Assembly (NCBI RefSeq): GCF_002077175.1
Contig: NZ_CP014943.1
Location: forward strand, 4,464,001 to 4,528,000
Reading direction: 5' to 3'
Source of the DNA: Colwellia sp. PAMC 21821
Lineage (GTDB): Bacteria > Pseudomonadota > Gammaproteobacteria > Enterobacterales > Alteromonadaceae
DNA length: 64,000 nt
The notes under the pieces are model-generated. The model saw only the letters and a list, made by a program, of their open reading frames with translations, ran no database searches and was not told where the DNA came from. Both the position numbers and the translations under genes were made by a program. Shown here piece after piece: positions 8,121 to 17,594 of this stretch (position 1 is its first letter; each line of letters begins with the position of its first letter).

Positions 8121-9695
8121 TTAAGTGAGGTTAGGCTTTTTATCTGCCCAAGGTGCTGCTTGCTCAAGTTGGCTTGCCAAAGCAATAAGTCCAGCTTCTG
8201 CGCCAAAAGCACCTGCAAATTGCACGCCGATAGGTAAGCCGTCTTTATTCCAATGCAAAGGCACTGACATCGCAGGTAAACCTGTCATGTTGTATAATGC
8301 CGCAATAGGTGAAGCCTTTAATACTTCTTTGACAAAAGCGTCGTATGGTTGATTTAGCGTTAACATTCCGATTTTAGGCGGCGGCGCTGTGGTTACTGGT
8401 GATAAAATGACATCATAATCTTGAAAGAAGAGATCAAAGGCTTGGCCACCTTGATCAAAGGCTTTTCGCGCTGATAACATTTGCTGGGCGCTAAATTCTT
8501 TCGCTTTTTGTAAATGTCCCCAAACAAGCGCTTCGAACTCATTTTCACGTGCTATGCGGCCCAATTTTAATTCTCTCGCCTGTACAGCGTTTAATAAACT
8601 GCTAGACGTAGCTACACCCATACCTTTAAACATTTGCTCAAGGGGTAGTATCGGTTGTGCCTTTTCAACAATGTGTCCTAGGCCAGTTAATAGCTTAACA
8701 GTTTTATTCAGCGCGTCTTTACAATCTTGATGTACAGGATAACCAAAAGGATGGCTCTCCATTAAGGCAATTTTAAGTCGCTTAGGCTTAGTGGTAAGCG
8801 CAGCTAACATGTCGGCATTAGGTAACGTTATGCGCGAGCCTAATTCAGCGCCCTGTGTTAGTTGTAATAATAAGGCAGAATCTCGCACACTTCTGCTCAA
8901 GGCATGATGAACGGAAAGTCCCATTGAACCCTCTAGACTGTCAGGGCCAGAAGCAACACGGCCACGACTCGGCTTAAGGCCAAATAAGCCACAGTGTGAA
9001 GCAGGTATACGAATAGAGCCGCCACCATCACTGGCATGTGCCGCGGGTAAAATTCTTGCCGCTACAGCAACTGCCGAGCCGGCTGAAGAGCCACCGCTAC
9101 TGTAGCGTTTATCCCAGGGATTAAGCGTATTACCGTGTAAGGTAGACTCGCCTGTAGGTGTTTGGCCAAACTCAGGACTGGTGAGCTTAGCCATAATATT
9201 AAGGCCAGCAGCTTGATAGCGATTAACTAGCGTTGAGTTTTGTTCAACAAGGTTGTCCTTAAAAAATTGGCAACCATTAGTGGTAATAGTGTTAGCTAAG
9301 CCAACACCTAAGTCTTTTAATGCAAAAGGCACCCCCAATAAAGGTGTGTTTTGCATTTGCTTAGCGCGTTGGCTAATACTTAAGTTACTTAATTTTTTGG
9401 CAGAATCACGTGCTATATCAAAGTGATTAACCGCTACAACATTTAAATCCGAATTTTTTTCAAAGCGATTAATTGCAGCATCGGTTAATTCTAAGGGGCT
9501 GACTTCTCCAGCGCGTAACATGCCCGCCATTGCAGACATGTCCCAGTTTTCGTAATCGCTCAATGGCAAGCCAGATGCTTTGGTTGCCGCTAGAGTGGCA
9601 GCTTGGCCATTTAAAGATAAACCTAGCATCGACACACTACCTATCGCGCCACAAGCCTGCATTAGTCGTCTTCTATCTAAATTTACCTTTGTCAT
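8121..9695 (-). CDS. Amidase-signature hydrolase with a Tat-like export signal
   Basis: The 524-residue protein belongs to the amidase signature family. The Ser-cis-Ser-Lys triad is visible as K127 (ALKDLG), S203 (GGSSAGSA) and S227 (DGGGSIRIPAS). The N-terminus (DRRRLMQA followed by a hydrophobic stretch and AATLAA) looks like a twin-arginine signal, so the enzyme may act in the periplasm. Family members cleave C-N amide bonds. It is the last gene of the C/D-ring operon; its start overlaps the preceding SDR stop. Deconjugation of glycine- or taurine-linked bile acids would fit the context, but this is inference and the substrate is unknown. Confidence 0.85.
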   Translation of the reverse strand: MTKVNLDRRRLMQACGAIGSVSMLGLSLNGQAATLAATKASGLPLSDYENWDMSAMAGMLRAGEVSPLELTDAAINRFEKNSDLNVVAVNHFDIARDSAKKLSNLSISQRAKQMQNTPLLGVPFALKDLGVGLANTITTNGCQFFKDNLVEQNSTLVNRYQAAGLNIMAKLTSPEFGQTPTGESTLHGNTLNPWDKRYSSGGSSAGSAVAVAARILPAAHASDGGGSIRIPASHCGLFGLKPSRGRVASGPDSLEGSMGLSVHHALSRSVRDSALLLQLTQGAELGSRITLPNADMLAALTTKPKRLKIALMESHPFGYPVHQDCKDALNKTVKLLTGLGHIVEKAQPILPLEQMFKGMGVATSSSLLNAVQARELKLGRIARENEFEALVWGHLQKAKEFSAQQMLSARKAFDQGGQAFDLFFQDYDVILSPVTTAPPPKIGMLTLNQPYDAFVKEVLKASPIAALYNMTGLPAMSVPLHWNKDGLPIGVQFAGAFGAEAGLIALASQLEQAAPWADKKPNLT

Positions 9696-10576
9696 TATTT
9701 ACTTCCCCAAACCTTTTGTGGCGCTTGTGCTTGTTTATTTAGCTGGTCAATAACACCGGCAACTTCATTAACGTCTAGTCGGGCACCTTTATCAATAGTC
9801 GGCCCTGTACGCCAACCGTCACAAAGTGAAATGCGACCACCTTGGGTTTCAAAAACCTGCCCAGTTACATCGCCAGACGCTTCACTACCTAACCAGACAA
9901 CCAATGGCGCGACATTTTCTGGCGCCCAAGCATCAAAACTATCGTCTTCTGGCTTTTTCACTAGATCAGGCATGGCTGACTCTGTCATCGCGGTACGAGC
10001 AGCTGGAGCCAGTGCGTTCGCAGTAATACCATAACGACCAAGTTCAGCCGCTTGTACTAGGGTTAATGTTGCAACACCACCTTTTGCAGCGGAATAATTT
10101 GATTGCCCTACCGAGCCTTGTAGGCCGGCACCTGAGCTAGTATTAATGATACGCGCTGCCACCGGATTACCAGCTTTAGCTTGGTCACGCCAGCGTCGAC
10201 TTAATATATTCGCTAAACAAAAGTGACCTTTAAGGTGCACTTGCATCACCATATCCCACTCGTCTTCAGTAGAATTAACGAACATACCGTCACGTAATAC
10301 ACCAGCATTGTTAACGAGAATATGTACTTCGCCAAATGCCGCAATCGCATCATCGACAATTTGCTGTGCTGTTACTGTCTTGGTAATGTCACTGCTATTA
10401 GCAATCGCCTTGCCTCCAGCAGCATTTATTTCATCCGCTACCGCAGTGGCAGCGTCTAAACGAATGTCATTAACTACAACATTTGCGCCTTCTTTAGCGA
10501 AAGCTAATGCGTATGCGCGACCTAAACCGCCGCCACTTCCGGTAATAATAACTGTACGCCCTTGGCAAATAGCCAT
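9695..10576 (-). CDS. SDR family oxidoreductase (Rv3548c-like)
   Basis: The 293-residue SDR has TGSGGGLG (residues 12-19), NNAG (89-92) and the catalytic S147/S148, Y161 and K165 (YSAAK). The blocks RIINTSSGAGLQGSVGQ and APENVAPLVVWLGS recall the large SDRs of the mycobacterial steroid regulon (Rv3548c) and the dehydrogenase domain of multifunctional beta-oxidation enzymes. The likely role is NAD-dependent oxidation of a 3-hydroxyacyl-CoA steroid intermediate. It lies 15 bp downstream of fadA6 and overlaps the amidase start. The exact substrate is not shown. Confidence 0.8.
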   Translation of the reverse strand: MAICQGRTVIITGSGGGLGRAYALAFAKEGANVVVNDIRLDAATAVADEINAAGGKAIANSSDITKTVTAQQIVDDAIAAFGEVHILVNNAGVLRDGMFVNSTEDEWDMVMQVHLKGHFCLANILSRRWRDQAKAGNPVAARIINTSSGAGLQGSVGQSNYSAAKGGVATLTLVQAAELGRYGITANALAPAARTAMTESAMPDLVKKPEDDSFDAWAPENVAPLVVWLGSEASGDVTGQVFETQGGRISLCDGWRTGPTIDKGARLDVNEVAGVIDQLNKQAQAPQKVWGSK

Positions 10577-10591
10577 AATCAGTCTCCTTAA

Positions 10592-11743
10592 TTATAATCG
10601 TTCTATGATGGTGACATTAGCGAGACCGCCGCCTTCACACATGGTTTGTAGGCCATAACGGCCACCTGTTCTTTCAAGTTCATGTAGTAAGCCCGTCATC
10701 AATCTAACACCCGTGGCACCTAAAGGATGCCCAAGTGCTATGGCACCACCATTAACATTAGTTTTCTTATGGCTATAGCCGGTTTCTTTTAACCAGGCCA
10801 TGGCTACAGAAGCAAATGCTTCATTTATTTCAACCAGATCAATATCATCGAGTGTCAAGTTAGCTTTAGCCAGTGCCGCTTTCGTTGCCGGGATAGGCGC
10901 GCGTAGATGCCAAATTGGATCATCCCCAAGCACACTTATATGATGAATTCGGGCTCTTGGCGTTAAATTATATTTTTTCAATGCCCGTTCTGAAACCACT
11001 AACACAGCGGCTGCAGCATCACATACCGAACTCGATACTGCCGCCGTAATACTCGGATAGGCAGGATCTACCGGTGAAAGTTCTGCCATTTTAGCCAGAT
11101 TACTTTCCCGCGGTGTTTCATCATGGCTTAAGCCTTCACATGGTACTATTTCACGATCGAATCGACCTTCAGCAGTGGCAAATAATGCACGGCGATGGCT
11201 TTCAAGCGCAAAAGCTTCCATATCAGCGCGGCTTATGTCCCAATGATCGGCAATACGTTGAGCTGCATAAAATTGATTAACAGGCGCGTCACCAAAACGT
11301 TCATGCCACAATTTGCTTTCCGCAAAGGGAGTCGTAAAGCCTAACGGTTGACCTGCCAACATTGCCGAAGAAATGGGAATTTGGGTCATGGTTTGAACAC
11401 CACCAACCGCTATCACATCTTGCGTGCCACTCATCACGGCTTGCGCAGCAAAGTGCACTGCTTGTTGTGATGAACCACATTGTCTATCGACAGTAGTGCC
11501 GGGCACATTCACGGGTAAACCCGCGGCCAACCAACTGGTGCGAGCAATATTACCCGCCTGTGAACCTATGGTGTCAACGCAACCAAAAATAACATCGTCA
11601 TAATCTTGCGCTGGAATATCATTTCGCTCAACCAGCGCTTTTAAAACGGCGGCACCAAGATCAATAGCATGAACATGCGCTAAACTACCTTTTCGTCGAC
11701 CCGTTGGGCTACGTAATGCGTCTACAATATATGCTTGTGTCAT
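10592..11743 (-). CDS. fadA6: FadA6-like acetyl-CoA acyltransferase (thiolase)
   Basis: The 383-residue thiolase has the nucleophile C89 (TVDRQCGSSQQ), H339 (NGGAIALGHPLGATG) and C369 (TMCEGGG). The blocks GCVDTIGSQAGNIAR, GGVQTMTQIPISSAM and GGRYGLQTMCEGGG recall mycobacterial FadA6 rather than FadA5. FadA6 carries out thiolysis late in C/D-ring degradation. The gene abuts the ipdE2-like gene (shared base at 11743), so coupled translation is likely. Confidence 0.85.
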   Translation of the reverse strand: MTQAYIVDALRSPTGRRKGSLAHVHAIDLGAAVLKALVERNDIPAQDYDDVIFGCVDTIGSQAGNIARTSWLAAGLPVNVPGTTVDRQCGSSQQAVHFAAQAVMSGTQDVIAVGGVQTMTQIPISSAMLAGQPLGFTTPFAESKLWHERFGDAPVNQFYAAQRIADHWDISRADMEAFALESHRRALFATAEGRFDREIVPCEGLSHDETPRESNLAKMAELSPVDPAYPSITAAVSSSVCDAAAAVLVVSERALKKYNLTPRARIHHISVLGDDPIWHLRAPIPATKAALAKANLTLDDIDLVEINEAFASVAMAWLKETGYSHKKTNVNGGAIALGHPLGATGVRLMTGLLHELERTGGRYGLQTMCEGGGLANVTIIERL

Positions 11744-12816
11744 TATACTTCCTCAAATGTGCTAGAAGGTGCTAAATCGACATCAGAATTGAGTACATAA
11801 TTTTGCACTCGTGCACGATGGAAAATACTATCGCCCCAAGTATTACTTAAGGCCCAACTGCGTTTCATAAACATTTGTAAATCAACTTCCCACGTGTAAC
11901 CCATAGCGCCATGCACTTGGATACCGTGGCGTGCTGCTAAGGCTGCAGCTTCGTTGCAAAAGTTACGTGCCTGTGAAACGTGAATATCGCTCAGCGGATG
12001 ATTATTCTCAAGTGAACATGCTGCGCGATATAACACAGGCTTAGCCATTTCGATTTTTCCTGCTACATCAGCTAAGTGATGTTTTACCGCTTGAAAGCTG
12101 CCAATAGCTTTGCCGAACTGTTTACGTTGAACACTGTAATCTACCGACAGATCTAACATTCGTTGTGCTAAACCAAGTAATTGACCGGCAACAGAAAGTG
12201 CGCCGCGATTTAATGTTTCATCCCATATTGCTCGACCTTTTTCTCCGCTGGCAATACAGGTATCACTACTCGGCTGCCAACTCACTTGTGAAAGTCGACG
12301 CGATGAATCAATACTAGGGTTTTCAAGCTCAGTAATTTGGTTACGCGGCACTAAATGAACTTCATCATCATGTTGCATCAGTAATACTTCAGCAAGATGC
12401 ACATCGGCAACAAGTTGGCTGCATTGATGACCAATAGCTAAGCGTAATTGTCCATCACAAATTCTGCTTAAGTAATCACTTTTTCCCGCGACGCTATCAT
12501 CAAGCGCAGCAAAAACGCCAGCGCCTACATAAGCAGTATCGGCAAGCGAATCAGGAATACCGTAATAGCCAAGTTCCTGGGTCATTAAAGACCAAGCAAC
12601 ATCGCCCATGCCCAAGCCGCCATTATCCTCTGGAATAGATAACGCTGTTAGACCTTGCGCAGCCATTTGGCTTCTAAGCTCTGGGGAACGACCTGCATCG
12701 GTTTCCCAGATTTCACGTAATGTTTCAGGTGCAGCCGCTGTCATTAAAAAACGACTAATGGCTTCTCTAAACAGTAATTGATCTTCAGTAAATGTAAAAT
12801 CCATAGTGGCACTCAC
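11743..12816 (-). CDS. ipdE2: Acyl-CoA dehydrogenase subunit (IpdE2-like)
   Basis: The 357-residue protein is an acyl-CoA dehydrogenase, somewhat short and divergent in the middle domain. It retains the FAD-contacting block YSVQRKQFGKAIGSFQAVKH and a C-terminal HGIQVHGAMGYTWE block. It overlaps the larger dehydrogenase gene upstream by 4 bp. Paired alpha/beta acyl-CoA dehydrogenases are typical of steroid degraders, and the IpdE1-IpdE2 heterotetramer desaturates a C/D-ring CoA thioester. The pairing and position beside fadA6 support this call, but IpdE2 versus another FadE beta subunit cannot be settled by eye. Confidence 0.7.
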   Translation of the reverse strand: MSATMDFTFTEDQLLFREAISRFLMTAAAPETLREIWETDAGRSPELRSQMAAQGLTALSIPEDNGGLGMGDVAWSLMTQELGYYGIPDSLADTAYVGAGVFAALDDSVAGKSDYLSRICDGQLRLAIGHQCSQLVADVHLAEVLLMQHDDEVHLVPRNQITELENPSIDSSRRLSQVSWQPSSDTCIASGEKGRAIWDETLNRGALSVAGQLLGLAQRMLDLSVDYSVQRKQFGKAIGSFQAVKHHLADVAGKIEMAKPVLYRAACSLENNHPLSDIHVSQARNFCNEAAALAARHGIQVHGAMGYTWEVDLQMFMKRSWALSNTWGDSIFHRARVQNYVLNSDVDLAPSSTFEEV

Positions 12817-13979
12817 GATCTAGGTAGGCCAAGCATACGCTCAGCAACAATGTTACGTTGAATTTCATTGGCACCAGCATAAATAGGACCCGCTTGTGAA
12901 AATAAGAAGCCTTCAAGCCAATACGCTTTTTCTTCTGCAAGGGGTGCTGACGCGAGCAGTTCACCTGAAGCACCAAGAATATTCATCGCAGTTTGATGGA
13001 TTAACAAATCCAATTCAGACCAGAAAACTTTGTTGATACTTGATTCAGCACCAATTTTATCGCCCCGACCAAGACGCCCAACAGTGTTGTAGGCTGAAAG
13101 CGCATAGGCTTCTGCATCTGACCAACACTTAGCGACTGCTACTCCAATAGATGGGTCGCGATCAGCACTCGCTTTATTGTCACGATAAAGTTTGATCAGC
13201 TTGCGAACGGTTTGCTGGAAACGAGCGGGTGAGCGAAGTAATAAACCACGTTCAAAACCGGCGGTAGCCATGGCGACATGCCAACCTTTACCTTCATCAC
13301 CGATACGATGTTTTACCGGTACTTTTACATTATCAAAGAATATTTCGGCAAAAGCATCTTCGCCGTCTAGCGCTTTAATTGGAGTAATCGTGACGCCTTC
13401 AGCGTCAAGTGGCACCATTAAAAAAGACAAACCGTGATGACGTTGCGAACCCACTTCAGAGCGAAATAAACCAAACGCCCAGTCAGCATAAGTTGCACGT
13501 GTCGACCACGTTTTTTGGCCATTTAGCACGTAATGATCTCCATCAAGGATCGCTTTACTGCTAATATTTGCCATGTCAGAACCCGCATTAGGCTCTGACC
13601 AAGCTTGTGCCCACATATCTTCGCTTGACGCAATTCTCGGCAGAAAATGAGCTTGTTGTTCTGGCGTACCAAATTCCAACAAAGTAGAACCAAGCAACAG
13701 TTGACCATTTAGGTTGACACGCAATGGCGCGCCTGCCCCGTAATATTCTTCTTCAAAAATAAGCCAGTCGATTAAATCACAGCCTCGACCGCCATATTCT
13801 GTTGGCCACATAACCATCGATAAGCCGGCTTGATGTAACTTGCTTTCCCATTCGCGATGCAGCTCAAAACCGACTTTAGTATCATAAGTCGGTAGTTTCT
13901 CTTTAGGCACATTATCGGCCATCCATTGGCGTACTTCTAAGCGAAATGCCTGTTGTTTAGGTGAATAAGTTAATTTCAT
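12813..13979 (-). CDS. Acyl-CoA dehydrogenase subunit (IpdE1/FadE30-like)
   Basis: The 388-residue protein shows the standard acyl-CoA dehydrogenase blocks: WAQAWSEPNAGSDMANI, DGDHYVLNGQKTWSTRA and AGANEIQRNIVAERMLG. It is the likely partner of the overlapping 357-residue subunit at 11743-12816. Sequence blocks resemble both IpdE1 (FadE31) and FadE30 of Mycobacterium, which act on neighbouring C/D-ring CoA intermediates, so the symbol is left blank. It follows echA20 by 34 bp in the same operon. Confidence 0.8.
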   Translation of the reverse strand: MKLTYSPKQQAFRLEVRQWMADNVPKEKLPTYDTKVGFELHREWESKLHQAGLSMVMWPTEYGGRGCDLIDWLIFEEEYYGAGAPLRVNLNGQLLLGSTLLEFGTPEQQAHFLPRIASSEDMWAQAWSEPNAGSDMANISSKAILDGDHYVLNGQKTWSTRATYADWAFGLFRSEVGSQRHHGLSFLMVPLDAEGVTITPIKALDGEDAFAEIFFDNVKVPVKHRIGDEGKGWHVAMATAGFERGLLLRSPARFQQTVRKLIKLYRDNKASADRDPSIGVAVAKCWSDAEAYALSAYNTVGRLGRGDKIGAESSINKVFWSELDLLIHQTAMNILGASGELLASAPLAEEKAYWLEGFLFSQAGPIYAGANEIQRNIVAERMLGLPRS

Positions 13980-14013
13980 AATTGTCCCGAAATAGTTGCT
14001 TCAAAAGAGTCGC

Positions 14014-14766
14014 CTAAAAATTTGCTTCGCGCTTGTCAACAAACGCACGACGTGTTTCAGCGGAATCAGGGCTCATATAAGCTTGTAAAGTAAAGCCTTG
14101 CTCCCAGCGGTATTTAGCCTCTAAGTCTCCGTCTTCGATACCATTAAGGCTTTCTTTAGCAATCCGGATCATATCTGAGCTTTTCGCGGCAATTTTCCCA
14201 GCAATTTCTAAGGCATTATCACGCAATTGGTCTTTAGGCACGATACGCTCGATAAAACCATATTTGTCAGCGTCTTGTACCGTGATTGTTTCACCAGTAA
14301 AAAACAAATAACGCACTTTTTGTACCGGGAATAAACGCTGTAGATGAGCACCACCACCCATTGCACCACGATCAACTTCTGGCAATGCAAACGTTGTACA
14401 CTCAGAAGCTACAACAATATCTGCTGCCCCGGTAATGCCAATGCCACCACCTAATACATAGCCATGTAATGCCACGATGACCGGAATAGGACAAAGGTGC
14501 ACCGCTTTAAACGTTTCATAGTTGCCTGCATTGACGCTGACAATACGCTCTGGAAATTGATCTAATTCTTTAATATCAACACCCGCACAAAAACCGCGGC
14601 CTTCAGCGCGAATAATTAATACCCGTGCCTCTGGGTTCTTACCTACGCTGTCGATAAGATCTGCTAGCGCATGCCACTCTTCACTATCAAGTGCGTTGAC
14701 GGGTGCTTTATTGATGACGATTTCTGCGATACCGTTTTCGATATGCCTTTTAAATGCTTGGTTCAT
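14014..14766 (-). CDS. echA20: EchA20-like ring-opening crotonase
   Basis: The 250-residue crotonase has the oxyanion-loop block GRGFCAGVDIKEL (57-68) and GGGIGITGAADIVVASE, with E130 and D132 in PEVDRGAMG. The arrangement (Gly instead of the first hydratase Glu, acidic residues in the second loop) and the block RAEGRGF.AGVDIKE recall mycobacterial EchA20. EchA20 hydrolytically opens ring D of the bicyclic CoA thioester in the HIP pathway. It lies 14 bp downstream of ipdC, next to ipdA/ipdB, the same neighbourhood as in actinobacteria. Confidence 0.83.
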   Translation of the reverse strand: MNQAFKRHIENGIAEIVINKAPVNALDSEEWHALADLIDSVGKNPEARVLIIRAEGRGFCAGVDIKELDQFPERIVSVNAGNYETFKAVHLCPIPVIVALHGYVLGGGIGITGAADIVVASECTTFALPEVDRGAMGGGAHLQRLFPVQKVRYLFFTGETITVQDADKYGFIERIVPKDQLRDNALEIAGKIAAKSSDMIRIAKESLNGIEDGDLEAKYRWEQGFTLQAYMSPDSAETRRAFVDKREANF

Positions 14767-14780
14767 ATCAAGGAACCTCC

Positions 14781-15887
14781 TTATTGGGCTAACCGGTTAT
14801 TCCGGCGGGTTATCAATTGTTCAAGGCAATTATCTGCCTCGGTAATAATTTCATTTATCAATGTTTCAACACTGGGTAAATCATCGATAACAGCAGCAAC
14901 TTGACCACTAGGCAAAATGCCAGCGTCAGGATTACCGTCGACCATAGATTTTTGAATTAACACGGGTTGATTGGCCGACATAATGAGTGTTGCCGCCGCT
15001 TTGGGATCTTCACGCAAGCCTCTGAAAAATACTTTCAGCATATGTAGGTAAGTCATGCCCGTTTCTTTTTGCCATTGGCGTGCACTACACAGCGCGATCC
15101 ACAGGCGTTTTATACCGCCCGAACGCTCAAGTTCATCAATAAATGGCGTATTAATCATCCGATGGCGCATACCATCAACCGCTGTAGATATTCTGATATC
15201 TGCACTGTCTTTAGTGTCGATATAACGTTGTTGTGTAATCTTTGGGGTAGGAGCATCCGATGTCAGTAAAAAACGCGTACCCATTGCCATTCCTGCAGCA
15301 CCTGCGCCTAACACTGACGCTAAGCCACGACCGCAAGAGAAACCTCCAGCGGCAATGACAGGAACTGACACAGCGTTTAATACTTGAGGTAATAAAATGC
15401 TACTGGGCACACTACCGGTATGACCACCGCCCTCACTGCCTTGAATAGTGACCATGTCTGCGCCCAATTCAACCGCTTTCACCGCGTGTTTAACCGCACC
15501 AACGGTTGGAATACATAACACGCCTGCGGCTTTAAGTCGGGCAATGGTTGCTTGATCTGGACCACGACCATAACTCACAGCTTTTAACTTATATTCAATG
15601 GCTAAATCAAGACATTGCTGAGCATTTTCTTGAAACATGTGAAAGTTAAGGCCGAAGTTACTGGTACCCGTAGCGGCAATAACTTTTTTTATTTGATCCT
15701 CAACTTCTTCACTGCCCATGGTAGCACCAGCCAAAAAGCCAAAACCACCTGCGCGTGTTGTTGCTATGACCAGATTTGCATCAGAGACCCAGCCCATCGC
15801 CGTTTGAATAATTGGATAACGACAACCCAGTGCCTCAGTTAACGGTGTATTCCAGCGACCATCGGCATTATTGTTCTCTGTGCTCAT
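14781..15887 (-). CDS. ipdC: IpdC-like flavin-dependent reductase (nitronate monooxygenase family)
   Basis: The 368-residue TIM-barrel flavoprotein has the family blocks PIIQTAMGWVSDANLVIATTRAG, GSEGGGHTGSVPS and PVIAAGGFSCGRG. It belongs to the 2-nitropropane dioxygenase/enoyl reductase fold. Its place between echA20 and ipdB and the first block fit IpdC (Rv3553), which removes the C/D-ring hydroxyl/double-bond functionality before ring opening. It lies 2 bp downstream of the crotonase stop, so it is in the same transcript. Confidence 0.83.
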   Translation of the reverse strand: MSTENNNADGRWNTPLTEALGCRYPIIQTAMGWVSDANLVIATTRAGGFGFLAGATMGSEEVEDQIKKVIAATGTSNFGLNFHMFQENAQQCLDLAIEYKLKAVSYGRGPDQATIARLKAAGVLCIPTVGAVKHAVKAVELGADMVTIQGSEGGGHTGSVPSSILLPQVLNAVSVPVIAAGGFSCGRGLASVLGAGAAGMAMGTRFLLTSDAPTPKITQQRYIDTKDSADIRISTAVDGMRHRMINTPFIDELERSGGIKRLWIALCSARQWQKETGMTYLHMLKVFFRGLREDPKAAATLIMSANQPVLIQKSMVDGNPDAGILPSGQVAAVIDDLPSVETLINEIITEADNCLEQLITRRNNRLAQ

Positions 15888-15889
15888 AT

Positions 15890-16759
15890 TTATTTGTCCT
15901 TAGCTGCAGACTTGTTGGCATTAGCCATTGCTTTAGCATCAAAACCGCCCAGGCGATCTCCAGAAACGGTCTCATTGTGAGCATGAGCAAAATGATGCAG
16001 TCCAAATGCCATGTCCATAGTCGAGCGCTTGCCCATAAGATCTTCTGCGTTATTGATCACTTGTTTGGTTAATTGCAAACCTAGTCTTGGCATTTGTGCA
16101 ATACGCTCGGCTAAAACGAAAGTCGCTTCACGTAAGTTTTCAGTTGGAACAACTCGATTAACCATGCCCATTTGATAAGCTCGCTCTGCAGACATGCGAT
16201 CACCGGTGAATAAAAACTCTTTAGCAATGCGCGGGTTAAGTTCATGCACATGAGCAAAGTATTCAACACCTGGAATGCCCATACGCACAACAGGATCAGA
16301 GAAAAATGCTTTATCATCGGCAATAATTAAGTCACAAACCCACGCCAGCATTAAACCACCGGCAACACAGGCACCTTGTACCATGGCAATAGTCGGTTTT
16401 GGTAGGTCACGCCAGCGACGACACATACCCAGATATACTTCATGCTCGCGGGCATATAAGAATTCACCGCCTGGTTTGTTAGCGTGATCGTAAAAAAGAT
16501 TAGTACGATCGAAGCTTTTATCTACATCACGACCTGGCGTACCAATATCGTGACCCGCTGAAAAGTGTTTACCGTTACCCGCCAGTACAATTACCTTCAC
16601 TTCGTCATCATTGGTCGCTAGTTGAAATGCTTTGTCTAGCGCGTAAGTCATTTGTGAATTTTGTGCGTTGTTATATTCAGGACGATTCATTGTCACAATA
16701 GCAACTGGACCAAGCACTTCGTATAACACAACATCATCTATTGTTTTAACATCACTCAT
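15890..16759 (-). CDS. Crotonase-family protein lacking both hydratase glutamates
   Basis: The 289-residue protein has the crotonase fold (VTMNRPEYNNAQN, GKHFSAGHDIG). Where hydratases have GGGCEL it has AGGLML, and where they have the second Glu (PE) it has SDPVVRMGIPG. Both canonical hydratase glutamates are therefore replaced, so simple enoyl-CoA hydration is unlikely; hydrolase, isomerase or C-C cleavage are alternatives within the superfamily. Its start overlaps the ipdB stop by 4 bp, showing coupled translation inside the C/D-ring operon. The exact reaction is unknown. Confidence 0.75.
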   Translation of the reverse strand: MSDVKTIDDVVLYEVLGPVAIVTMNRPEYNNAQNSQMTYALDKAFQLATNDDEVKVIVLAGNGKHFSAGHDIGTPGRDVDKSFDRTNLFYDHANKPGGEFLYAREHEVYLGMCRRWRDLPKPTIAMVQGACVAGGLMLAWVCDLIIADDKAFFSDPVVRMGIPGVEYFAHVHELNPRIAKEFLFTGDRMSAERAYQMGMVNRVVPTENLREATFVLAERIAQMPRLGLQLTKQVINNAEDLMGKRSTMDMAFGLHHFAHAHNETVSGDRLGGFDAKAMANANKSAAKDK

Positions 16760-17580
16760 TTTGACTCTCCTTCACCAACCACAGCTGCGCGAATACCTGG
16801 AGGATTATCCTTTAGTTGCTTTGATCTGAGATTATGTGGGTCAAACTTAGCTATTAAGGCCAATTGCTCGGCTGAAGGTGCAGGTGTCGTCGGCGTATTT
16901 TCATCGACATGGATTTCAAAACCTGTTTTTTCAATCACTTCTTCAACGCTAACACCAGGGTGTACGCTAACTAGTCGCAATTGATGATTAGGGCCTTGCC
17001 AATCCATTACACAAATGTCTGAAATAACTAAACGGATATCAACATCGTCTAATTTATAGCCTTTAGGTAAACGATCAGGGTTGTAGCCTATCGAACACAC
17101 GACATCACACTCGTTTGCTACGAATACACGTTTATTGTGACTCGGTACAAAGAAAGAGTTTGCATGGCTAATAGAGTTACCCGGCAGACCACGGACACCA
17201 AGCATTTGAATCTTAGGCTTATCGTAGTCGCTACCCAGTGCAGAAATATTACTCTGCCCATATTTATCAATTTGTGTTGGCCCAATCATCGCATGACGTT
17301 GACGGCTCCAAACATTATCAAAAATACGAGAAAAACCCATCCAGGTTTCATTACGTTGAACAAAGTCATCACTGCGCGGGCCAATAGGATTTGGCTCGCT
17401 AAGCACATAAGCCTCTGAATCTGTCATCATTAAGTCAGGGTTATTAGTGCTCATCGAAACACTAGCCGCTAATCTTGGAATAACTCCGATTCCCGTAGCT
17501 AACACTTCACCGTCGTTATCAAACGCTTTTGCAGCGGCACAAATCATTAATTCTGCCAAACTGTATTGAATTGCTGTCAT
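16756..17580 (-). CDS. ipdB: IpdB-like subunit of the ring-C-cleaving hydrolase
   Basis: The 274-residue protein has the CoA-transferase beta-subunit fold (AELMICAAAKAF, GIGVIPRLAA, MTDSEAYVLSEPNPIG). With the alpha-type protein just upstream it forms the pair typical of IpdAB. IpdAB resembles a CoA transferase but hydrolytically opens the last steroid ring (COCHEA-CoA). The pair sits beside ipdC and echA20, as in Mycobacterium. It lies 14 bp downstream of ipdA. Confidence 0.87.
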   Translation of the reverse strand: MTAIQYSLAELMICAAAKAFDNDGEVLATGIGVIPRLAASVSMSTNNPDLMMTDSEAYVLSEPNPIGPRSDDFVQRNETWMGFSRIFDNVWSRQRHAMIGPTQIDKYGQSNISALGSDYDKPKIQMLGVRGLPGNSISHANSFFVPSHNKRVFVANECDVVCSIGYNPDRLPKGYKLDDVDIRLVISDICVMDWQGPNHQLRLVSVHPGVSVEEVIEKTGFEIHVDENTPTTPAPSAEQLALIAKFDPHNLRSKQLKDNPPGIRAAVVGEGESK

Positions 17581-17594
17581 CTTAATGTCCTGCC

